64,000 nt of DNA, taken from contig NZ_PVMZ01000012.1 in assembly GCF_003001815.1 (NCBI RefSeq), forward strand, positions 124,001 through 188,000, written 5' to 3'. The notes under the pieces are model-generated. The model saw only the letters and a program-made list of their open reading frames with translations. It was not told the DNA's origin and did no database searches. The stretch's first letter is position 1. Every line of letters starts with the position of its first letter. Made by a program: the position numbers and the translations under genes. Shown in pieces: positions 18,066 through 25,472 of the stretch. Origin of the DNA: Actinoplanes italicus. GTDB lineage: Bacteria; Actinomycetota; Actinomycetes; Mycobacteriales; Micromonosporaceae.

Positions 18066-20384
18066 GTGGATCACATCGGGCACTGGGCGCGGATCGTGGC
18101 GGGGATCACCGGTCGCGGACCGCGCGAGCGGCGGCTGCGAGCCGCCGTGGACGGGCGGAACGTGCTGGTCACCGGTGCCTCCGAGGGGATCGGGGAAGCC
18201 ACCGCGCGCCGGCTCGCGGCGGCCGGCGCCACCGTGCTGCTCGTGGCGCGCACCGTCGACCGGCTGGAGCGCGTCCGTGACGACATCGTCGCCGCCGGCG
18301 GGCGTGCCTTCGTACATCCGGCCGATCTGTCCTCCCCGGACGCGGCGGCCGCGCTCGCCGCCGGCCTGCTGGCGAAGCACCGCCGGATCGACGTCGTGGT
18401 GAACAACGCCGGCCGGTCCATCCGGCGGCCGGTCGCCGACACCTTCGACCGGTTCCACGACATCGAGCGGACCATGAACCTCAACCACCTCGGCCCGGTC
18501 CGCCTGCTGCTCGGCCTTCTGCCGGCGATGCGTGCCGAGGGCGGCGGGCACGTCGTCAACGTGTCCACGGCGGGGCTGGCGACACACACGCCGAACTGGT
18601 CGGCGTACCACTCCTCCAAGGCGGCGTTCGACACCTGGCTGCGTGGCGCCGCCGTGGAGTTGCGGCGGGACGGGATCACGGTCGGTACGACGTACCTCGG
18701 TCTGGTCCGCACCCGGATGATCGCGCCGACCCGGCAGTACCGCCGGGCTCCGGCGATGTCGGCGGACGAGGCCGCGGGTGTCGTCTGCCGCGCCGTCGCG
18801 TACCGACGCTCGTGGTGGCCCTGGTGGGCTCGGATCGGCGCGGTCGTGTCCGCGGCGGCGCCCCGCACCGTCGAACGGGTTCTCGTGCTCGGCGCCCGGA
18901 TGCTCGAGACGATCGAGCCGGTACGGGCGCTCGCGCCGACCGGCCTGTGGCAGCCCGGACGGCTGACCCGGCTGATGCTCGCGAGCCACCGGCACGGGCG
19001 CAGCCTCGCCACGGCCGTCGCCGCGGGACCGCCCGACGGGATCGCGCTGATCGACGGCTCCGGGCCGGTCACCTACCGGGAGCTGGACACCCTGGCCGGA
19101 ACCTGCGCGGCGAACGCGGCCGCCGGACTCGGCCTGCGGGCCGGGGACCGGGTCGCGCTCGCGGCGGCCGGGCACCGGGGCTTCGTGGCGGCGGCGGCCG
19201 GTCTGGCCCGGCTCGGCGCCGACGTGATCCTGCTGGCCCCGGACCTGCCCGCCGGACGGGCCGCCGAGGTGCTGTCGGGGGAGCGGGCCGCCGCACTCGT
19301 GCACGAGCCCGCCGGGGTGGGCGGCGACGTACCGTCGATGACCCTGCCCGAGCTGCTCGCCGTAAACGCGTCGCATCCCGCACCCCCTCGCCCGCCGCGC
19401 CCCGGGCGCACGTTCGTGATGACCTCGGGCACGACCGGCGTGCCGCGCAGTGTCTCCCGGCCGCTGACCGCACGCATGCTGCTCGGCCCGGTCACCACCC
19501 ACCTGCGCCTGACCCCGGTGCGCCGCGGCGAGCCGATCGTGGTGGCGACCCCGCCGCACCACGGATACGGCCTGACCTATCTCTCCGCCGGGCTGGTCCT
19601 GGGCGCGCCGGTGGTCCTGACGTCCGGCGGTGACCCGGAGCGGATCCTCCACGCGGTCGCCGAGCATCGCGCCGGTCTGCTTTTCGCACTGCCGATCCAG
19701 CTGCGCCGGATCTGTGACCTGCTCCCCGAACGGTGGCCTGCTCTCGACTCGCTGCGCGCCGTGATCAGCGGGGCCGCCCCACTCCCCGCCGACCTGTGCG
19801 AACGGCTGCGGGAGCGGTTCGGTGACCGGATCTTCAACATGTACGCCACCACCGAGGCCGGCTGGGCGGCGATGGCCGGCCCGGCCGATCTGCGGGCGGC
19901 GCCCGGCACTGTCGGACGTCCCCCGCGCGGAGTGCGCGTCCGGATCACCGGACCGGGCGGCACGACGCTGCCACCGGGACGGATCGGGGAGATCCGGGTC
20001 CGGGGCTGGCATCCGGACGGGCGCTGGTTCGCGACCGGCGACCTCGGGCACCTCGATCCAGCAGGGCGGCTGTTCGTCGACGGACGGCTCGACGACATGA
20101 TCGTCTCGGGTGGCGAGAACGTGTACCCGGGGCCGGTCGCGGCCGTCCTGACCGGCCATCCCGACGTGGCCGACGTGCTGCTGGAGCCGGTTCCCGACAC
20201 CGAGTTCGGGCAGCGGCTGCGGGCCACCGTGGAGGTGCGTCCCGGCGGGGAACTCACCGCCGAGCGGCTGCGGGAGTGGCTGGAGCCGAAGCTCTCCCGG
20301 GCGGAGCGGCCACGTGACATCACCGTCGTCACCGAGCTACGTCGCAACGCGGCCGGCAAACCGATCCGCGGGGCTGATGACTAG
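18066..20384 (+). CDS. Fusion of short-chain dehydrogenase and AMP-forming acyl-CoA ligase
   Basis: A 772-residue two-domain enzyme starting at a GTG. Residues about 30-280 are a classical short-chain dehydrogenase: VLVTGASEGIGEA binds the nucleotide, NNAG is present, and Tyr181/Lys185 form the YHSSK catalytic pair. Residues about 310-772 are an adenylate-forming (ANL) ligase: MTSGTTGVPR phosphate loop, NMYATTEAGW, ATGDLGHLD, DDMIVSGGENVYP and the terminal catalytic Lys in RNAAGKPIRG. The ligase would activate a carboxylate to acyl-AMP and acyl-CoA, and the SDR would act on a keto or hydroxy group, probably of a fatty acyl chain. Fusing the two suggests channelling of a shared lipid substrate. 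The substrate is unknown. The start is uncertain because no good ribosome site is visible. Confidence 0.85.
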   Translation: MDHIGHWARIVAGITGRGPRERRLRAAVDGRNVLVTGASEGIGEATARRLAAAGATVLLVARTVDRLERVRDDIVAAGGRAFVHPADLSSPDAAAALAAGLLAKHRRIDVVVNNAGRSIRRPVADTFDRFHDIERTMNLNHLGPVRLLLGLLPAMRAEGGGHVVNVSTAGLATHTPNWSAYHSSKAAFDTWLRGAAVELRRDGITVGTTYLGLVRTRMIAPTRQYRRAPAMSADEAAGVVCRAVAYRRSWWPWWARIGAVVSAAAPRTVERVLVLGARMLETIEPVRALAPTGLWQPGRLTRLMLASHRHGRSLATAVAAGPPDGIALIDGSGPVTYRELDTLAGTCAANAAAGLGLRAGDRVALAAAGHRGFVAAAAGLARLGADVILLAPDLPAGRAAEVLSGERAAALVHEPAGVGGDVPSMTLPELLAVNASHPAPPRPPRPGRTFVMTSGTTGVPRSVSRPLTARMLLGPVTTHLRLTPVRRGEPIVVATPPHHGYGLTYLSAGLVLGAPVVLTSGGDPERILHAVAEHRAGLLFALPIQLRRICDLLPERWPALDSLRAVISGAAPLPADLCERLRERFGDRIFNMYATTEAGWAAMAGPADLRAAPGTVGRPPRGVRVRITGPGGTTLPPGRIGEIRVRGWHPDGRWFATGDLGHLDPAGRLFVDGRLDDMIVSGGENVYPGPVAAVLTGHPDVADVLLEPVPDTEFGQRLRATVEVRPGGELTAERLREWLEPKLSRAERPRDITVVTELRRNAAGKPIRGADD

Positions 20385-20466
20385 CTGGTACGTGGGTTAC
20401 CGTGCCTCCTCCGACGTGGCCGTTCCCCGGTCGCGTCCCCTGCACGCCCTGGAGGCACGGGCCCAG

Positions 20467-21057
20467 ATGAGCCACCCCACCCCGGACGGGAACCCGCCGT
20501 ACCAGCCCCGGCCGGCCTCGCCGCAGCCGTACCCGCCGCAGCCGTACCCGCCGCAGCCCTACTCGCCGGAGCAGTACTCACCGGAGCAGTACTCACCGCA
20601 GCCTTACTCGCCGCAGCCCTTCAAGGTCGATCCGTATCAGCCTCTGCCGGTGCCCTACGCCGCGTACAGCCCGGTTCCCCAGGCGGGGCCGGTCGCGTTC
20701 GACCTGGTCTCGCGGGGCGGGCGGCTGGGCGCGGCCCTGCTCGACAACCTGCTGTTCCTCGTGACGCTCGGTATCGGCTGGCTGATCTGGTCGCTGGCCG
20801 TCTACGACCGTGGCCAGACGCCGGCCCGTCAGCTGCTCGGGCACGTCGCCGTCGACTCGACGACCGGGCAACCGCTGAGCTGGGGGCGTACGGCGCTGCG
20901 CGAACTGGTGCTCAAGGGACTCGTCGGCTACTTCGCCACCACGTTCACCTGCTACGTGTACTTCCTCGTCGACTCGCTGATGATCTTCAACGACCGGCGG
21001 CAGACCCTGCACGACATGATGGCGTCGTCGCTCATCGTGCACCGGCGTCCCGGGTAG
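20467..21057 (+). CDS. RDD family membrane protein with Pro/Gln/Tyr-rich N-terminus
   Basis: A protein of 196 residues. The ATG at 20467 was chosen because a GGAGG lies about 11 bases upstream and the open frame before it overlaps the previous gene. Residues 10-65 are a low-complexity cytosolic tail of repeated PQPYPPQ and EQYSPEQYS units. The RDD core follows: a first conserved Arg in SRGGRLGAALLDN, a hydrophobic hairpin (LLFLVTLGIGWLIWSLAVY), then a long helix (LKGLVGYFATTFTCYVYFLVDSL) and the closing FNDRRQTLHDMM with the second conserved Arg and Asp. RDD proteins are poorly characterised; some act as ion exchangers. No operon partner is evident, and the function is inferred only from family. 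Confidence 0.85.
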   Translation: MSHPTPDGNPPYQPRPASPQPYPPQPYPPQPYSPEQYSPEQYSPQPYSPQPFKVDPYQPLPVPYAAYSPVPQAGPVAFDLVSRGGRLGAALLDNLLFLVTLGIGWLIWSLAVYDRGQTPARQLLGHVAVDSTTGQPLSWGRTALRELVLKGLVGYFATTFTCYVYFLVDSLMIFNDRRQTLHDMMASSLIVHRRPG

Positions 21058-21158
21058 CGGCCCCGTTCTCGCAGAACACACCTCCTCACCTCGGGCGACG
21101 CGGTTTTGTCGTACCGGTGGGATAGAACATGCGCACCTGTTCGTGAGGAGGTCTGGTT

Positions 21159-21659
21159 GTGACCAGCGAAGGCGTCGCCTATGAGCGACGCAGCGCAGCG
21201 CCCGTCATCGCTCCGGTGCGGCCGCGAAAGCTGGCCAAGGTGCCGTTCGTGGAGCTTGCCGAGGGCCGGTTGCAGGGGGTGGTCTCGAGCGGCTCCGACG
21301 TGGAGCGGGTCTACGTCTCGTCGATCACCTCCGGCGACCACGGCCTGAGTTGCAACACCAACAACAACCGGCCGTGCGGCGGGCTCGGCGGCGGCACCTA
21401 CGCCTGCAACCACCTGCGCGCGCTGGCCGATGCCGCCGTCGCGCAGTACGGCCTGGACCGCGTCTCCCGGTATCTGAAGGCGACCCTGCCCGACGACTCC
21501 GACAACCTCTGGGCCGGCCTGCACACCACGACCGCCCCCAACCGGGCCGCCGAGGTGTTCAGCGGGTTCCTGCGCCACCTCGCCTACCTGGAGGTGCCGC
21601 CCACCTCCGACCCGCTGCCGGAGCTGCACTGGTTCCCCGCCGCCGGGGCGGTGCGATGA
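21159..21659 (+). CDS. SWIM-like zinc-binding protein, first gene of MoxR/vWA operon
   Basis: A protein of 166 residues. The GTG start is preceded by GAGGAGG nine bases upstream, the best ribosome site in this operon. The centre carries Cys-x7-Cys-x9-Cys-x-His (SCNTNNNRPCGG ... YACNH), resembling a SWIM zinc finger with a widened first knuckle; SWIM fingers bind DNA or proteins. The rest is predicted mixed alpha/beta without a recognised domain. The stop codon overlaps the next start (ATGA at 21656-21659), so translation is coupled. It heads five tightly packed genes ending at 28279. It may be an adaptor for the MoxR/vWA machinery, but that is inference. Confidence 0.7.
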   Translation: MTSEGVAYERRSAAPVIAPVRPRKLAKVPFVELAEGRLQGVVSSGSDVERVYVSSITSGDHGLSCNTNNNRPCGGLGGGTYACNHLRALADAAVAQYGLDRVSRYLKATLPDDSDNLWAGLHTTTAPNRAAEVFSGFLRHLAYLEVPPTSDPLPELHWFPAAGAVR

Positions 21660-23026
21660 TGCTGGCCGATGCCCTGCGCGCCCGCCCGTCCGGCTTCGAC
21701 GAGACGTTCGCCCTGATCGACGGCCTCGACGACGCCCTGATCCACGGCCTGGCCCGCATCGACGAGGAGCGCGCCGCGGCTCTGGAGTCGATCGCCGCCG
21801 CGTTCACCGGCTCACCGCTCGCCGGCCGGGTCGCCGACTCGATCGGCAAGATCGTCGCCGGGACGGTGACCGACGAGCACCTGGCCGTCCTGGCCGGCGC
21901 CCGCTCCGCGCTGACCGGCGCCCTGCACGACGCGCTGCTCACCCCCCTCGACGAGGCCCTCGGCCGCGTCCGCGAGCCCTGGGCCGCCCCGGCCGCGCCG
22001 CCGCCCGCCGGGCAGTTGCTGGCCGGCGGCCGGTCCTGGTTGCGCGAGCTGGCGATCGCCGGCTGGCGCGGCGTGGACCACGAGCTGGCCGGAGGCGGCG
22101 CCCAGGCGGTTCAGGCGCTGCTCGCCGACCCGGCCGGGCGCCGCGCGGCCGTGCTGCTCGACGGGTTCGGTGCCGAGCTGCGCAGCGCCGCCCCGGTCGC
22201 CACGCTCGACCGCGTCCCGGTCCGGCGCTGGGCCGACCTCTGGTCGCGGGCCGTCCTGCTCACCCAGGACACCTTCCCCGCGCCGGAGACCACCCCGGCC
22301 GACGGCCGTCTCCTGCTGCTCGGGGTCGACCTGCACGAGCACCCGACCGTCTTCCGGGCACAGGCGCACGGGCTCCTGGAGACACCCGGCGGGCAGGTAC
22401 GGCTGGTCCGTGCCGGGGTGGCCGCCGCCAAGGTCGACACGATCAGCGGTCCGTCCGCGTGGCGGATGCTCGCGGCGTTCCCGGTGTTCCGGGCCGCGCT
22501 GGCCGAGAAGCGGGCGGTGGAGGTCACCGGCATGCCGCTGACCTCCACCGGCGACCTGCTCTGGGATGAGACCCGGGCAGTGCCGGGCGAGCCGGTCGAC
22601 CCGTTCGCGGTGGCCCGGGTCCGGCTCGGCGGCGTGACCGCCGCGTCCACCGCCCCGCTGGACCGGCACCCCGCCGTGATCGCCGAGCCGGTGCTCCTGG
22701 AGGGCTGGACGGCCGGGCCGGAGTCGTTCGAGCTGGGCGGCGTGACGCTCGCCGTCGACACCGACCGGCTGCCCGAGGCCGGTCCGCTGACCCCCGCCCT
22801 GGTCGCCGCCGCGACGGCCTGCATCGGCCTGCTCCGGTGGGATGCCGGTCGCTGGGCGGTGCAGCCGCTCGCCGTGCAGTCGGTGGTGCGTAAGAAGCCT
22901 GTCGTCGCGCACACCGGTGACTGGGCTCTCGGACCCACCGACGCCAAGGCGGCGAAGGCCGAGGCGGCCGCGGGCACGGCGGTCGACGTGCTGCGCGAGC
23001 GCGCGGGAAGGCTGCTGCGCAAATGA
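21656..23026 (+). CDS. Unrecognised protein of MoxR/vWA operon
   Basis: A protein of 456 residues starting at an ATG that overlaps the previous stop codon; a second ATG follows directly. I do not recognise the family. The sequence is Ala/Leu-rich and mostly helical in the first 200 residues (LIDGLDDALIHGLARIDEERAAALESI), then more mixed, with repeated VRLVRAGVAAAKV-like and strand-rich segments, and ends in a lysine/alanine-rich helix (DAKAAKAEAAAGTAVDVL). There is no signal peptide, membrane segment or nucleotide-binding loop. It sits between the SWIM-like gene and the vWA gene with 4-base overlaps at both ends, so it is almost certainly a structural partner in the same complex or pathway. 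Confidence 0.75.
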   Translation: MMLADALRARPSGFDETFALIDGLDDALIHGLARIDEERAAALESIAAAFTGSPLAGRVADSIGKIVAGTVTDEHLAVLAGARSALTGALHDALLTPLDEALGRVREPWAAPAAPPPAGQLLAGGRSWLRELAIAGWRGVDHELAGGGAQAVQALLADPAGRRAAVLLDGFGAELRSAAPVATLDRVPVRRWADLWSRAVLLTQDTFPAPETTPADGRLLLLGVDLHEHPTVFRAQAHGLLETPGGQVRLVRAGVAAAKVDTISGPSAWRMLAAFPVFRAALAEKRAVEVTGMPLTSTGDLLWDETRAVPGEPVDPFAVARVRLGGVTAASTAPLDRHPAVIAEPVLLEGWTAGPESFELGGVTLAVDTDRLPEAGPLTPALVAAATACIGLLRWDAGRWAVQPLAVQSVVRKKPVVAHTGDWALGPTDAKAAKAEAAAGTAVDVLRERAGRLLRK

Positions 23027-24336
23027 GCGCCGACGAGACGAGCGCCGCCCAGACTCGCCGGCAGGTCCTCTACTGGCGGCTGCTGGCCCGCCTCTTCGAC
23101 CCCGAGGAGCAGGCGGCCCTCGAGTCGGCGAGCATGGCGGTCGTGGGTGACCTCGGCCTGCCCGCCGCGCTGCTCGACCCGTCCGTCTCGGTGGACACCG
23201 TGGTGCAGCGGTTCCCCCAGCTGGAAACCGAGTTCGACGGTCTGATGAGCGATCCCGGCGACGACCGCGACGGCGAGGTGCGCCGGGCCGCGCTGGTGTC
23301 GAAACTACTGCTGAACGTCTTCGCCACCGGCACCGGCAACGTGACCGCCGAGCAGTTGCAGCGCTGGCAGGCCGACGCGGGCTGGTTCGAGCGCGCGATG
23401 GGCTGCCAGCCGGGCCAGCTGCGCGGTCGTGCGGCCGGCAACACCCCCGGTCTGGGGACGACATTGGCCGGTATCGAGGGTGACCTGGTCAGCCGGATGC
23501 GGCTACGGGAGGTGCTCGCCGACAACCGGCTCGCCCGGCAGCTCACCCCCAGCATGTCGCTGATCGAGCAGCTGCTGCGCGACAAGGACAATCTGGACGG
23601 TGTCGCTCTGGCCAACGCCAAGGCGCTGATCAAGCGGTTCGTCGACGAGGTGGCCGAGGTGCTGCGCACCCAGGTCGCCCAGGCCAGCACCGGCACGATC
23701 GACCGGTCGGTCCCGCCGAAACGCATCTACCGCAACCTCGACCTCGACCGCACGATCTGGAAGAACCTGCCCAACTGGAGCCCCGAGGACGAGCGCCTCT
23801 ACGTCGACCGGCTCTACTTCAAGCAGACCGCCAAACGGATCGAGCCGGCCCGGCTCATCGTGGTGGTCGACCAGTCCGGGTCGATGGTCGACGCGATGGT
23901 CAACTGCACCATCCTGGCCTCGATCTTCGCGGGCCTGCCCAAGGTCGACGTGCACCTCGTGGCCTACGACACCAGGGCTCTCGACCTCACCCCGTGGGTG
24001 CACGACCCGTTCGAGGTGCTGCTGCACACCCACCTCGGCGGCGGCACCGACGGCACGGTCGCGCTCGACCTGGCCCGGCCCAAGATCGTTGATCCGCGGA
24101 ACACCGTGGTCGTCTGGATCTCCGACTTCTACGAGTGGCGTGAGCAGGCCGTCTGGGACGGCATGCAGGCCGTGCACCGGTCCGGCGTCAAGTTCATCCC
24201 GGTCGGGTCGGTCAGCAGCGGCGGCCACCAGAGCGTCAACCCGTGGTTCCGCCAGCGCTTCAAGGACCAGGGCACCCCCGTGCTCTCCGGTCACATCAAG
24301 AAGCTCGTCACCGAGCTCAAGAACTTCCTCGTCTGA
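23023..24336 (+). CDS. vWA domain protein of MoxR operon
   Basis: A protein of 437 residues starting at an ATG that overlaps the previous stop codon. The N-terminal half is helical (YWRLLARLFDPEEQAAL, LIEQLLRDKDNLDG). The C-terminal half is a von Willebrand A domain with a complete metal-ion site: Asp283 in VVVDQSGSM (the DxSxS motif), the downstream Thr in HTHLGGGTDGT, and the late Asp in VVWISDFYEW. Stand-alone vWA proteins of this form usually act as partners for MoxR-type AAA+ ATPases, as in metal insertion or remodelling complexes. The ATPase gene follows 24 bp later. It is cytoplasmic, with no signal peptide or membrane helix. Confidence 0.88.
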   Translation: MSADETSAAQTRRQVLYWRLLARLFDPEEQAALESASMAVVGDLGLPAALLDPSVSVDTVVQRFPQLETEFDGLMSDPGDDRDGEVRRAALVSKLLLNVFATGTGNVTAEQLQRWQADAGWFERAMGCQPGQLRGRAAGNTPGLGTTLAGIEGDLVSRMRLREVLADNRLARQLTPSMSLIEQLLRDKDNLDGVALANAKALIKRFVDEVAEVLRTQVAQASTGTIDRSVPPKRIYRNLDLDRTIWKNLPNWSPEDERLYVDRLYFKQTAKRIEPARLIVVVDQSGSMVDAMVNCTILASIFAGLPKVDVHLVAYDTRALDLTPWVHDPFEVLLHTHLGGGTDGTVALDLARPKIVDPRNTVVVWISDFYEWREQAVWDGMQAVHRSGVKFIPVGSVSSGGHQSVNPWFRQRFKDQGTPVLSGHIKKLVTELKNFLV

Positions 24337-24360
24337 GACACCCAAGGAGACCGTCCGCAA

Positions 24361-25472
24361 TGAGTGACATGCTGCGCGCCCCCGCCGAGGTCAAGTACGC
24401 CGAGGAGCTCGACTGGCTGGAGTCGGTCGACGACGGCCCCAAGCCGTTCTCCTGGCGGCTCAGCCCCAAGATGGTCCGCCTGTTCATCCTCGGCTCCGAG
24501 CGCGCCGACGGCCTCGACCGCGAGATCCCGCAGAAGTGGTTCGGTGACCGCAGTTTCGTCGAGCGGGCCATCGTCACCCTCGCCTCCGACCGCGGCCTGC
24601 TCCTGATCGGCGACCCGGGCACCGGCAAGAGCTGGCTGGCCGAACTGCTCTCCGCCGCGATCAGCCGCAACTCCACCCTGGTCGTGCAGGGCACCGCCGG
24701 CACCACCGAGGACCACATCAAGTATTCGTGGAACGTCTCGATGGTCATCGCCAAGGGCCAGTCCCGGGCCTCGATGATCCCGTCGCCGATCATGACGGCG
24801 ATGGAGAACGGGGTGATCGGCCGCTTCGAGGAGCTGACCCGTTCCACCAGCGACGTCCAGGACGCGCTGATCTCGATCCTCTCCGAGAAGTACGTGTCGA
24901 TCCCCGAGCTCGACGACGACAACATCGTCTTCGCCAAGCCCGGCTTCAGCATCATCGCCACCGCCAACAGCCGCGACCGTGGCGTCAACGACCTGTCCTC
25001 GGCGCTCAAGCGGCGGTTCAACTTCGTCCGCATCCCGGTCGTGACGAACAAGAAGAGCGAGGCCGAGATCGTCCGGTTCCGCACCGAGGAGCTGCTGCGC
25101 CGGCACAACATCGAGCTCGAGGTGCCGCCCACCCTGCTCGACGTGCTGCTGCAGAGCTTCGCCGACCTGCGGGCCGCCGCGGCGTCGGCCGGCAGCGACG
25201 ACGAGCGGCTGGAGTCGGCGCTCTCCACCGCTGAGCAGATCGGTGTGCTGGAGGACGCGATCCTGCACAGCAACTTCTTCGGTGCCCGCGCTCTGACCTC
25301 GCAGACCCTGGCGTCGTCGTTGGTCGGCTCGCTCGCCCGGCGCAGTCCCGAGGACCTCGCGATCCTCAACAAGTACTGGCACGGGGTGGTCGAGCCGCGC
25401 AGTCAGGAGCAGAGCGGCGAGTGGACCGGGTTCCTGGAGGGTGGCCGCGAGGCGATTGCGACCCTGTCGTGA
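24361..25472 (+). CDS. MoxR-family AAA+ ATPase
   Basis: A protein of 370 residues starting at an ATG, with AAGGAGA about nine bases upstream. It has Walker A GDPGTGKS at 84-91, a Walker B-like strand IGRFEELTR (with Glu), the sensor-1 segment IIATANSRDRG and an arginine-finger-like stretch SSALKRRFNF, followed by a lid domain. MoxR ATPases remodel or load partner proteins, typically with a vWA subunit; here the vWA gene is directly upstream. The stop codon overlaps the GTG of the next gene. The substrate is probably another product of this operon, such as the DUF5682-like protein, but this is inferred from context only. Confidence 0.92.
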
